21,659 nucleotides of DNA from Stramenopiles sp. TOSAG23-2 (Eukaryota; Sar), in contig LT649533.1 of the NCBI GenBank assembly GCA_900128395.1, positions 1 to 21,659 of the forward strand, in the 5' to 3' direction. Made by a program: the position numbers and the translations under genes. Shown one piece after another: positions 7,475 through 17,051 of this stretch. Below the pieces are notes generated by a model. It did no database searches, was not told the DNA's origin, and saw nothing but the letters and a program-made list of their open reading frames with translations. How positions within the stretch are numbered: position 1 is the stretch's first letter; each line of letters begins with the position of its first letter.

Positions 7475-9488
7475 TTAAAATTCATACACTAAAGCATTAC
7501 CATCATCACCAGCAGCTATCATTTTATTGCCAGTACCAGCAATACATCGAACTGCACCTTGATTAGCACCTAAACCATATAATAATTTACCATTGGTCAT
7601 ATCATGTACTAATAAGATTCCATCACCACCACCACTAAGTAAACAATCACCACAAGACGACATGGTATAGATAAAATCTTTATGATGCTCCATAGTTGTA
7701 AATGGTTGGAAATTTTTTCGTGGATCCAATAAATGTATTTTCGAATCTGCCCCGCATGTAGCTACGAAAGACCCATTGTTGAAATTGATTGGATTTGGAC
7801 AAACTATATCGTTGACTGCACCACCACGATGCAATGGTAATTTAAATATTGGCTTGTTGATACGATTCGCATCCCATACTTGCACAATGCCATCTTGAGC
7901 ACCTGTTAAACAAATTGCATCATTCGCAGATATCCATTCCACTGCGGTTATATGGCCTTTATGTCCTTTCAATATCCGCGCATCTGATCCAACACCTAAA
8001 TCCCAAACCACTGCCATACCATCCCTTGCACCTGATAGCAAATATCCATTCCCATTACCATCACAATCAATAGTGGACCATTCCATGCACATGATCGGAG
8101 CTTGATGCCCCATTAAACATGCAGCTTCCCTGCCATTGCCACTTAAATTCCAAACACGTATGCTTTTATCATAACTACCACTTAAAGCATATTTACCATC
8201 GTTACTAGCCACTATACATGAAACTGAATGCGAATGTCCAGTTAAATCATTGCAACGCGAACCTGCTTTATTCCATAAGCATATTTTACTATCCATACCA
8301 CCAGATAATATCCGACCATCTGGTATATACGTAACACAAGTGACCCATTCAGAATGGCCAAATTTTTTCGTATATAAATTTCTATTCATTTTACATGTTT
8401 CAATATTAAATTCTTTCAAACCATGATCAGCACTACCAATTACACATGACTTCCCGAAAAGACTCATACAAAGTATATTACGATCAGACGCATCAAATAA
8501 ATTCCCAGCAGGGTTTGTCGGGCCACGCTTCCAACCTTGTACCATATGCTTACTAGTAACATCATAAGTGTGACGAAACCCTAATCCTATTTGTCTAGTA
8601 GAACCACTACGACTACGGCGTTGTACTATTTGTTGTTGTTGTTTATTATTATCATTATTATTATTATTATCAGATGTTTTATAGCCATATCCTTGATTAT
8701 TGTTATTATTATTATTATTATTACTATTATTATATTCCAAACTCGTTTTTTCACCGCCATGGGCAAGACGTAATTCCTCAAATCCCTTATCAAAATCATT
8801 CATATAAGCATCATTTAATTCATGCGAACGCGCTTGAGAAAATTTCGAAGGTCCGTTTTGTTCATTATTAACACGTGAAATCACTTGTGTCACAGCTTTT
8901 GGTCGGACAAATATACCATGTCTATCAGGACATTTAAAATATCCTTTTGTCGTATATCATATAAAATGTTAGTATACGTCAATAGAATAATCATAGAATT
9001 CAATAATATTTGTATATATACATATATATGTGTGTGTATACATAAATATAGTTATAAAATTTTTATTAGATACATGTTATCAAAAGTAGTATTGTTAACT
9101 AGGAAGTGTGTGTGTATGTGTGTGTGATGTATAAATTATATATATAAAGCATCAGAAAGAGCTACAATGTCTCCATTGGCTTCCAGAATCTTCTCCGCAT
9201 TATGAAAATTCGGATGTCCCTATCTGAGGTGATCATCATTTGCTTTTTGATATATAAAATATACATTTATTTATATAGTGGATAAAATATATGGTATAAG
9301 TTAAAAGGAAAACATATTGACTTACCTCTTCCATCACTTGTTCCATGTGGTGCTCGTAACTCCACTCCTAAAAATTCCCCATCACCTTTGCCAGTTAATG
9401 GTCCTATATATCGTATTGTTCCTCTATAAGTTGTTCCGCTCCGACCTTTAAATGCAACTCTATCACCAGGTGAAAATGAATTCGACAT
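7475..9488 (-). CDS. CAP-Gly and WD40-repeat fusion protein, two exons
   Basis: Spliced CDS: exon 1 9326-9488, intron 8944-9325, exon 2 7475-8943, giving 543 residues. Exon 1 encodes SPGDRVAFKG..GTIRYIGPL.GKGDGEFLGVEL and GTSDGR. It ends in a strong donor (G/GTAAGTCAA). Exon 2 begins after AAAAG and restores the domain: GYFKCPDRHGIFVRP. Together these form one CAP-Gly domain (residues about 5-70) with the GKNDG-like motif changed to GTSDG. An Asn/Gln-rich linker follows, then seven or eight WD40 blades (about 209-543), with GH...WD units such as SGGMDSKICLWN and TGAQDGIVQVWD. CAP-Gly domains bind the EEY/F tails of tubulin and EB proteins, so a microtubule-linked scaffold is likely. Divergent from the flavoprotein gene. 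Confidence 0.85.
8944..9325 (-). other. Intron (382 nt) in the CAP-Gly/WD40 gene
   Basis: It has a canonical GTAAGT donor and an AG acceptor (caaaag). Splicing is phase 1 and rejoins a split CAP-Gly domain exactly, which is the main proof. It contains (TG)n/(TA)n tracts and a 27-codon same-strand open segment at 9136-9219. Confidence 0.85.
9136..9219 (-). other. Coding-like segment inside the intron
   Basis: 27 codons (GHPNFHNAEKILEANGDIVA then LSDALYI) ending in TAA. It is directly preceded by an in-frame TAG that could act as an acceptor. The AEKILEANGDIV pattern looks like helices 2-3 of a UBA-type fold. It is out of phase with exon 1 through the known donor. It may be an alternative terminal exon of something, a relic or chance. 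Confidence 0.25.
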
Positions 9489-10023
9489 GATTTGTCAATC
9501 TAAATGCACAACAAAGTTGTCCTACTGTACAATATAATATACAATGATAATAATATAGACGTAAGTATATTTGGGATATTTGTTTACAAGTAATTATATT
9601 ATTATTTACAAGTAATTATATTCTTTGTCAATTCAAATACTACATTTTTATACCTGGTATCGATAAAATAATAATAATACCAGCAGGTAATATGAAACAA
9701 AAAGTATGTGGCGGAAAACATCATCCTTAATGCGTAGGGAAGTAGTAATTTTAAGGGATTTTAAAAAAAATATGACATTTCTCTTCAATGCACCCAATCT
9801 AAATCATCGCTGACATTCTAATTCTTCCGTAATACAAAAAATACTTTAACTTAATTAAAATACAATTGCTACGCACGATAGTCAAAGTGATGAATAATAT
9901 ACAGTATAGCTGGATAGATATACCACCACGATTTATTTTTAGATTTATATCTACATCTATTTATTTATCCATCTGTATTATATGGCAGAATTTATATATT
10001 TTTTTAAAGTAGCCAATTAAATA
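9489..10023. other. Divergent promoter region
   Basis: Between the CAP-Gly/WD40 gene (-) and the flavoprotein gene (+). It contains an exact 18-nt direct repeat, tttacaagtaattatatt, at 9583-9600 and 9605-9622. No further gene is seen; a 12-codon ATG frame at 9691 is too short to support. Confidence 0.5.
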
Positions 10024-10758
10024 ATGAAAAAGCCAATAATACCATCAATGGATATTATTGGAAATAAAATTATAGCAGTTGCAAAGAAAGATGGATTAAA
10101 AAATGCATTTGAAAATATTTATACATATATGATTGACGGTACCAAATCATCTAGAAAACCGTTTCATTATTGTACGTTAGCAACTATTGAAAATAATATT
10201 CCACAACAAAGGACAATGGTATCGCAAAAAGTTATTAATGATAAAAACAATGTATATAAGAAAATTCGGTTTCATGCTGATAGTAGATCTCCAAAAATGT
10301 TACATATTGATAATGAGAAAATAAATCCAAAATTTGCTTCATGTATATTTTATGAACCGAAACATAAAATTCAAATTAGAATGATTGGCTTGATAAATAA
10401 AGCTGCTGTGATAGACGTCCAGGATACATGGGAAAATGATATGACCGATCTGTCGAAAAGATGCTATTTCAATCCATTACCACCTTCATCGAGAATAAGC
10501 AGTTTTGATGATTTCAAAATTAACCATGAAAAAATGATTCATAATAGTGGTTCCAATGCAAATCTTTCTTCCTCTTTTGATATTATTGAATTTAATATTC
10601 ACTCAATTGAATTTTTAGTACTTGGTATTCACGGTCACATTCGTGCACGACAATATATTATTGATAATGATGATGAAAATGTTGATCATCATGATGTACA
10701 TCATATCAATTATTATAAAGAAGGATTATATTTATCTGAAGATTGGTTGAGTCCTTAG
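10024..10758 (+). CDS. Pyridoxamine 5'-phosphate oxidase-like FMN-binding protein (Alr4036 type)
   Basis: 244 residues from the ATG at 10024 (aaataATGAAAAAG) to TAG. The central part follows the Alr4036-type flavin-binding split barrel: FHYCTLATIE...PQQRTMVSQ, then KIRFHADSRSPKMLHI, NPKFASCIFYEPKHKIQIRMIGLI, and DTWENDMTDLSKRCYFNPLPPSS. This order (strand with R.MV, H.D.RS.K, FY..K.QIR) is the FMN-binding pattern of the family. Family members are PNPOx-like oxidoreductases of mostly unknown substrate and are not proven pyridoxine oxidases. The C-terminus has HIRARQY and a His/Asp-rich stretch before YYKEGLYLSEDWLSP. Length is normal. Probably cytosolic. Confidence 0.8.
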   Translation: MKKPIIPSMDIIGNKIIAVAKKDGLKNAFENIYTYMIDGTKSSRKPFHYCTLATIENNIPQQRTMVSQKVINDKNNVYKKIRFHADSRSPKMLHIDNEKINPKFASCIFYEPKHKIQIRMIGLINKAAVIDVQDTWENDMTDLSKRCYFNPLPPSSRISSFDDFKINHEKMIHNSGSNANLSSSFDIIEFNIHSIEFLVLGIHGHIRARQYIIDNDDENVDHHDVHHINYYKEGLYLSEDWLSP

Positions 10759-10885
10759 AGTATTTTTGAAATATTCGTACAATATTAAAAATAAATAAAA
10801 TTATTAATTTTATATTTTAAAAATATTAAAATATTTATTTTATAATATCATACGAGTAATGGCCTAAATACTTCTAACTATCATA

Positions 10886-10925
10886 GCAGAATTACCTAAA
10901 TAAACGCTTATATCGGTTTATGATC
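10886..10925. repeat. Dispersed repeat (attacctaaataaacgctta type), copy 1
   Basis: Matches 11218-11252 in the same orientation: gcagaattacctaaataaac and cggtttatgatc against gcattacctaataaacgctt and cgtttatgatc, with small indels. Confidence 0.65.
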
Positions 10926-10962
10926 AATATGTACAATATAAAATTTAAGTTTTTACGCATAA

Positions 10963-11040
10963 TTTATTTTTCAATTCACTCATATAATAATTCCTATACA
11001 CTTCAAAAGAATACACAATAATATTGAAATAATCTATCTC
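10963..11040. repeat. Dispersed repeat, copy 2 (partner 5070-5150)
   Basis: Same orientation as 5070-5150, with shared ataatttattttt, cactcat, ataattccta and final ctatct blocks. The copies lie about 5.9 kb apart and downstream of different genes. Confidence 0.55.
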
Positions 11041-11217
11041 ACACTAGTGTGTGTTGTATATATATACTTTCACATCAATCTAAATCATATATTATTACAG
11101 AGCTCATAAAATACACATAAAACAATAAATCATTTTTTTTTTTCTCTCTCTCTCTATGAATACAATGTATACGCTACAGCTAAATTTCTTTGATACTTTG
11201 ACCTTGAATTACTAGTA

Positions 11218-11252
11218 GCATTACCTAATAAACGCTTAGATCGTTTATGATC
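11218..11252. repeat. Dispersed repeat (attacctaaataaacgctta type), copy 2
   Basis: Second copy of the 10886-10925 repeat, about 330 bp away. The spacing suggests the two may be ends or internal parts of one larger degenerate element. Confidence 0.6.
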
Positions 11253-11870
11253 TTGCTTTAACACACACACACACACACACATGTATATATCAGTAATTAT
11301 AAATTATTAGTACTATGAACATCAAACATCAAACACACATGATGAAGTTCTAGTGCTCTAGCTATAGAATACCAGGGAAATACCACAGGGGAAATAATAT
11401 TATTAATACAGTAAAAGCCTCTTGGTACAGTATTGTGATCGATCTTGACGGCGTGCTAAAACCTGGCTAACTTAAACCAGCTATAATAGATCTACTGTAA
11501 CGTATTAAAACTTATAAACTTCATACTATAACACATGCCTCATACTTTACACTGCTACTTATACTGTATAATATAAAGTAGCTATTAGTATAGTCTACAC
11601 ATATACTTTACCTATAATAATTTCATTCAATAATGGTTTTGCAAGTTGCATATAATATCATAATTCCAATAATAGATTGTTGAAATTATATGATACTTTA
11701 CTACTACAGTAGATGAAAAGTGCAAATGTTTAATAACATCAACAATAATTAATAGATAATTGTCAGAAATCGCAGCATATCGCATGCAAAAACAGTATCG
11801 TTGTCTCTCGAATTTGTTCCCTATGTCCTTCTCCCCGTCATTATCCATTTGTTTTATATCAAGAAAAAAA

Positions 11871-13877
11871 ATGCCAGTTGTTATTATTGTAATAATTATA
11901 TTAATAATATTTTTTGATATTGCATCAATCAAAGCTAATAATCAATATTTAAAGTTACCGAAATATGATCTAGCATTTTCGTTAAATAATAAACCATATA
12001 CGATATCAATGTATTTAAATGATGATCCGAATATTTTAGTCTCTGCTTTTTGTTATGATAATTCTGTAAATAAAAACGATTGTGACAGTATACGTAAAGT
12101 TTTAAAAGAAAAGAAAATACAATTAAGCAGTGCAAGTAGTCAAATTATGAATAATAAAACCAATAACTATGACGATAGTAATAGTGATATCAGTCAATTG
12201 AGAAACATGCCTATAACGTTAGATGAAACAAAATTGGTTCAATTAGATTTATTTGGTGAAAATAGGGATAACTTTTATTATTTAATACAAGATTTTTGTG
12301 AAGAATATGGAATTGCATTGATGGAATGCGATACTTTATTTGATATGGCATTTCAAAAACGGATGGAAGCAGAAGGACAAAATATTTATCAAAAGACGGT
12401 ATCGTCTATAATTGGTGGTAATGATAATAAGGATAAGGACGTGGACAATTTGAATCGTTACGATGTAAAAGATAAAATAAAACAATTTGAGAACAGCTTG
12501 CAAAACATGTTTCATTTATTTATGAGCAATTATGAAACTTTAAGCAATGCATACAAATCTAAAATAGAGCCAACAGCTCGATTATTAGTTGAAAATAGGG
12601 AAATGTATAGTGAAACATTTCGATATTTATTTTTGCTAAGAAAACATGAAAATGATGAAGAAGAAAGAAAAATCATATTGTTTAACAATAATGAATCGTC
12701 ACCACCACTTCCTCATAAACATAACCAATTGTTGCATAATAGAACAAATTCATTAACTTTATCATCGTTTTCATCAGCATTTAATAAAATTTTATCTGAT
12801 ACACAATATGGTATGGCAGATCGACATGGTAGAAATCGTATTGGAGAAGGGTTAAGATTACCAATTGATCGATTTGATGCAAATAATTTCACATATGCTG
12901 AGTATTTACGATATGCAAAGACATCGACACCGGTAATAATCACAGGTATGATATCACAAGTCACGTATGATGGCATTGTTCCAGGATTACCAAATTGGAC
13001 ACTTGAACGATTGAATAAATTATGTTTTAATCGCATTTTTGATTTGAAAAAAATGGTAGTAAATGATACAAACAGTTGGGCAAGAATGAAACTAGAGAAA
13101 AAAATATTAGCGAAAAAATATTTAGATATGATGGAATTTGGTGAAATAACATCTACATCGGTGTTAGAAGATTTATATTTGCATGATGCCTCATTAAAAA
13201 AAGCATGCCCTGAGTTATTGAAAGATGTCATTGTACCAAAATATTTTTCCGAAGATTTAATGCAGCGTTTACCTGCTAGTTTACATTGGCAATATAAGAA
13301 TTACCGAGATTACTGGCCATCTCTTTTTATCAGTGGTAAAAACACATCTTCAGCATTACATGCTGATTGGGCAAATAGCGCTGCATGGATGGGATTGATG
13401 TCAGGAAAAAAACGATGGCGAATTGTGCATCCACGTGATCGTCCTTTATTGTATGAGGATCCTATGAAAAAGAATGTATTTCCTAGCGATCTTTTCAATC
13501 ATGATGATAAAAATTTTCCGACAGTGAAATATGCCAGTGTTTACGAGGCTGTCTTAGAACCAGGTGAAGTCATCTTTATACCATCTGCAGCACCACATCA
13601 AGTTTTAAACATAGGCGAAACTATATCTATTGCGATGAATTTTATTGACATTGCTGCATTTGATTCTTTTAAAAAAGATATAACAAAAAACAAATTTGCT
13701 GGCTCGTTTTCACATTATGTTTGGTTGGATAAGGTATTGGATGCATTTGATAAATTAGATCTTTCTAATGAATATGCTATGTTGACTGCTGCTATGCAAG
13801 GTGATGATTTATTAGTTGAAACAATGAATGTCCCAACACATAAAAGGGTGATTGATTATAAGCTTAAAGTGCATTAA
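11871..13877 (+). CDS. JmjC-domain 2-oxoglutarate/Fe(II) oxygenase with signal peptide
   Basis: 668 residues from ATG 11871 (aaaaaaaATGCCA). The frame is open further up from a TTG, but this ATG has the A-rich context and begins a clear signal peptide/anchor (MPVVIIVIIILIIFFDIASI, then KANN). Residues about 30-330 are a poorly conserved region with Asn/Asp runs. The JmjC (cupin_8-like) part starts near PIDRFDANNFTYAEYLRYAKTSTPVIITGM. Iron ligands are intact: HAD at residues 497-499 (LHADWANSAAWMGL) and His 576 in PSAAPHQVLNIG. SGKKRWRIVHP follows the first pair as in active family members. It probably acts as a protein hydroxylase in the ER or another secretory compartment. No KDEL-type tail is present (ends YKLKVH). 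Convergent with the CoaB-like gene. Confidence 0.82.
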   Translation: MPVVIIVIIILIIFFDIASIKANNQYLKLPKYDLAFSLNNKPYTISMYLNDDPNILVSAFCYDNSVNKNDCDSIRKVLKEKKIQLSSASSQIMNNKTNNYDDSNSDISQLRNMPITLDETKLVQLDLFGENRDNFYYLIQDFCEEYGIALMECDTLFDMAFQKRMEAEGQNIYQKTVSSIIGGNDNKDKDVDNLNRYDVKDKIKQFENSLQNMFHLFMSNYETLSNAYKSKIEPTARLLVENREMYSETFRYLFLLRKHENDEEERKIILFNNNESSPPLPHKHNQLLHNRTNSLTLSSFSSAFNKILSDTQYGMADRHGRNRIGEGLRLPIDRFDANNFTYAEYLRYAKTSTPVIITGMISQVTYDGIVPGLPNWTLERLNKLCFNRIFDLKKMVVNDTNSWARMKLEKKILAKKYLDMMEFGEITSTSVLEDLYLHDASLKKACPELLKDVIVPKYFSEDLMQRLPASLHWQYKNYRDYWPSLFISGKNTSSALHADWANSAAWMGLMSGKKRWRIVHPRDRPLLYEDPMKKNVFPSDLFNHDDKNFPTVKYASVYEAVLEPGEVIFIPSAAPHQVLNIGETISIAMNFIDIAAFDSFKKDITKNKFAGSFSHYVWLDKVLDAFDKLDLSNEYAMLTAAMQGDDLLVETMNVPTHKRVIDYKLKVH

Positions 13878-14296
13878 ATATTCATTTATAATATAATGAT
13901 GGTTAAAATCTAAGTTATAATAATTTTACACTTTCCCGTGTTAAGTACGAAGCAATACTCAATCGCAAGAATAATATTCTATCCTATATACTAGATGATA
14001 TAGTAAAGCTCTAATGCACCTCTGCAAACCAATAATACTCTACAAGCACGAGTATGTTTCTATCCTTCCGTGCGCACTCGTTGAACGTGCTGGACGTCGG
14101 GTTCATTCAAAAACGGTGAGGTTGTCGAAGTGAAAGATTATGTTGTGAACAACAAGCGTAATGGTAATATACTTTGATTTTTTTTTAAAAAATAGATTCT
14201 ACGGTTCGTACACGAATAATTACGAATCGTACTTCGTATATTTTATAATATTTAATTTTCCATTAATACGAATTCGTATAAAAAAATGTACATAAA
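13878..14296. other. Convergent 3' intergenic region with repeat
   Basis: Tail-to-tail gap between the JmjC and CoaB-like genes. It holds one arm of a 21-nt dispersed inverted repeat (13896-13916) and the second copy of the GC-richer repeat (14020-14114). No gene is seen. Confidence 0.5.
14020..14114. repeat. GC-richer dispersed repeat, copy 2 (partner 7069-7163)
   Basis: About 95 bp in the same orientation as 7069-7163. Differences are mostly single-base, with a few small indels. Unlike copy 1, it does not lie next to a start codon. Confidence 0.75.
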
Positions 14297-15048
14297 TCAC
14301 TGTCTCTCTCTCCATTCTAAATATGTCAATGCCATATCCAAAGTAGAAAGATCCCCCTTGTCCGTATAACGTTTGATACGATCTAATTCCAATGGAACAA
14401 TACCAAATTGATTAGGCACCAATGCATTTTGACTATGATTGATAGGCTTCGTATACCATGGCAATCGATGACCAACCATTGTAAAGACCATCTTCATAGA
14501 TTTCATGTTACCATTGACAACATTATATTTTTTATTAAGTGCATCAATGATGGATAGAAAACATCGAGGCAAATGATATGCAGAACAACAGATCGCCCAC
14601 TTATTTCCAGCATTTGGAAGACTAGCAAAATGTTCAACAACACTATAAGCCTCATTTCTAGTATGAATTATATTTTCATCATGTGCATCAATAAACGGTA
14701 CACGAATAAGACGAGACTCTTCAACTCCATATTTCAATAGCTCTTTCGCCGACCATTGATATCCTTTGTAACCCGACAAACCGGGGGTTGAATCTAAAAT
14801 ATGTACTTTTCTTTCCTTGGATACATTACACCATTCAGCTAATTTTGGAAAAACGCTTTCATCCCCACCATTAGCTGGGTAACAATAACAATAAATATCC
14901 TTTATAGCTCTTGTATCATCATTAAAGCATTGCATGAGAAAAGATGTCCATTTTGTATCATGTTGAACATTTGGTAGGGTATCATCTTGATCACTCATTT
15001 TTTTACGCTTTTTTTTCTTTTGGAAGTGTAAATTGTTGATGACATTAT

Positions 15049-15083
<35 letters not shown>

Positions 15084-16084
15084 TTGCCACCAGTATTTTG
15101 ATCCTTATTAGGACTACTACAATATTTGGAATGCAATTCAACCACATTATCCACTAAATCTTTCTCAATTTCAAAATGGTTTTCTTTTAAAACAACAATT
15201 TCTTGTTTGTTCCTATCATGTAAAATAACTTTATCATAACGCGTATGTAATTCATTTGCAATAACTAAATCAACGTTATATTTATCAATTGCTCCATGAG
15301 CTTTTTTGGTTAAGATTCTTATATCCGTTTCTAATTTAAATGATGTTACGTAAGAATTTTTTGCCCAGCTATTTTTAATTTCGCCTAAAAATTTTGGTAC
15401 TTGTTCCAAATCTAGATGCAAACCACCATCTGCTGATTGAATTTTATGTTCCGCCATTTTACTTGCTGGTATGTAAAAATCACTAACAGCAGCAGCTAAA
15501 AATATAATTGCATTTTTTTTATATATATTCAAGGACATTGATATCATTCTTAATAAATGGATATAATCACCTAAGCTTTTAAATTCAACAGTATGCAACT
15601 TCTTCTTTATGGAGAAATCTTTATATTTTTTCAATGCATCAATTGCTTTTGCCGCATTCGATTGTATTTCTGTTGTCATATTGTTGTTCCTATCTGTATT
15701 TATTGTTTCTACACCTTTCCCAAACATTTTTGATAAATATTCCATTTGACTACAACTTAATGCTTTATTACCAATACCGTGACAAAAATGTCGAGCAAAT
15801 GGTTGAACACAGCCTGTACGTGTTAAATGCACGACGGAATACCCATTTTCTAGGAAATATTCAACACACGCAGCTGCCCTTGTACCGGTACTGAAGTTAT
15901 CTATATAACGTACCGTATTTTTTTCCATCGGTATTATTGTTCCACCACCTGTAACTAATATCATTTTATTATTAATATTTTCATTACAAAATGTTTTAAC
16001 ATTTGTTGTTACTTTATTATAATTTTTCGGTAAAGGAGTCTCTTGAATAAAATTTTGTCGCTTTTGCTCCATGTTGTTTATCAT
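14297..16084 (-). CDS. Phosphopantothenate-cysteine ligase fused to a DUF218/YdcF-like domain
   Basis: 595 residues. Residues 40-320 are eukaryotic-type PPCS (CoaB-like): [41 protein letters not shown], then [14 protein letters not shown] at about 193-206 and the late motif [16 protein letters not shown]. It joins phosphopantothenate and cysteine in CoA synthesis. A linker follows with about 11 consecutive Ser (335-345) and a basic KKKKRKK patch. Residues about 375-595 match DUF218 (YdcF/SanA-like): [13 protein letters not shown] and [21 protein letters not shown], equivalent to 'T.eeA' and 'Ts..H.pRa'. The frame is continuous through the linker. The activity of the DUF218 part is unknown. 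A separate gene starting at Met363 is the main alternative, but no stop or intergenic gap separates the parts. Start chosen at 16084; Met5 is also possible. Confidence 0.85.
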
Positions 16085-16324
16085 AGTATATATGTAAATT
16101 AATAAGCATATAGTATTTTTTTTATTTTTTGATATAAAATGTTATTTGTTTACATTCGTAAAAATGATATATGATACGAGGAGTTATTATATGTAAACAA
16201 TACATTAATTTTTTTTATTTATTTATTTATTATTTATTTTCGAATTATATAATTTCAATAATAATATTTATCGTAGTAGCTATTATTAATAGATAGAGCT
16301 ACCCAGGGCTACCATGTTAGTAGC

Positions 16325-16401
16325 ACGTACGTAGAGCGTATATACGCTTCGCTTGCAATGCTAAGTTTATATGCTCAGGTACCCGGAGTACGTAGAGCGT
16401 A
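16325..16401. repeat. Direct repeat gtacgtagagcgta (two copies)
   Basis: gtacgtagagcgta occurs at about 16329-16342 and again at about 16388-16401, 59 bases apart, within the GC-rich block. Between them lies tatacgcttcgcttgcaatg. Confidence 0.6.
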
Positions 16402-16414
16402 GTCTCTATTAGTA

Positions 16415-16438
16415 GCTAGCTGGGCTAGCCCAGCTAGC
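16415..16438. repeat. Perfect 24-bp palindrome
   Basis: It reads gctagctgggct then agcccagctagc and is fully self-complementary. Related gggct/agccc and gagcccagctc words lie on both sides. It could form a hairpin or bind a dimeric factor. Confidence 0.7.
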
Positions 16439-16636
16439 ACACATGGGAAAAGACGAGCCCAGCTCGCCAGATAGCAACATTCTAAAGAAGGGGGGCACAT
16501 CTAAACTTAATTATAGCGCTACACATTACCATCAGAATAGTCGTCATCTATAGCTAATTACATGGCGTAGAACTTTTTAGTCGTCTATATATAATGTATC
16601 AGATTGAATATAGAATAGAAAGGAAAGCAGAGCTGT

Positions 16637-17051
16637 ATGACGACGAATAAAAAAACCGATAGTAATAATGATGATAGAAATAACAAAGGTGATGAAAAGA
16701 TGCCGAATGATGTAAAATTAAATTGCACAGAGCTGAATATACCAGAATCGCCACAAATGTCTTCGATACTACCAAGGAGTCAAAAGAAGAGCACTATTTT
16801 TTAAATACACAATTAATGGAATTGAATATGAAATTGAAAAACGTTCTATGAAACGCAACATTTACATGCAAGTTCTGTTATTTTCTGTTAATGGACTGTA
16901 TGTCATGATTACAGATAAACAGATGAAAAAAATGATGTTTGGGACGGACTCTATATTTAGAGAAACGGGAACAACATCTGAAGTTATTGAAAATATACGA
17001 CATTCAGAAATGTATAGACTGGAATTGAGAAGATCTATAAGTGATAAGTGA
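16637..17051 (+). CDS. Small unknown protein gene, broken or spliced
   Basis: ATG 16637 (gctgtATGACG) opens a 55-codon frame rich in Asn, Asp and Lys (MTTNKKTDSNNDDRNNKGDE, then ELNIPESPQMSS), ending TAA at 16802-16804. In the +1 frame, open across the same place, comes FFKYTINGIEYEIEKRSMKR, VLLFSVNGLYVMITDKQ and MFGTDSIFRETGTTSEVIEN, to TGA at 17049-17051. The second part looks like a folded beta/alpha domain, not a chance frame. The two may be joined by a short intron (for example GTGATG...GAAGAG, phase 1), by a +1 frameshift, or this is a pseudogene. The end AA/GTGAGT also resembles a donor. Not recognised. Confidence 0.45.

Larger units (their letters stand above)
10759..11870. other. Repeat-rich intergenic region (1.1 kb)
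   Basis: It holds two copies of a 35-40 bp repeat (10886-10925, 11218-11252), one copy of the 80-bp repeat (10963-11040), a (CT)n tract near 11143-11156 and a (CA)n tract at about 11263-11281. Open frames are short and use atypical codons. The JmjC reading frame is open upstream of its likely ATG from 11760 but begins with TTG. Confidence 0.55.
16085..16636. other. Divergent gap with GC-rich palindromic block
   Basis: The first 200 bases are AT-rich with (ATTT)n. Positions about 16295-16500 are GC-richer and dense in short repeats and palindromes. It separates the CoaB-like gene (-) from a small gene (+). Confidence 0.55.

Noticed and set aside
8591-8871. Ile/Tyr-rich plus-strand ORFs opposite the WD40 gene linker
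   Set aside because: They are antisense translation of AAT/CAA repeats that code the Asn and Gln runs.
11627-11932. Minus-strand ORF beginning near the JmjC start (MDNDGEKDIGNKFERQR)
   Set aside because: It uses GAG, GGG and GAC codons atypical for this window, then turns into Ile/Tyr-rich translation of AT-rich DNA. It overlaps the 5' end of a well-supported gene.
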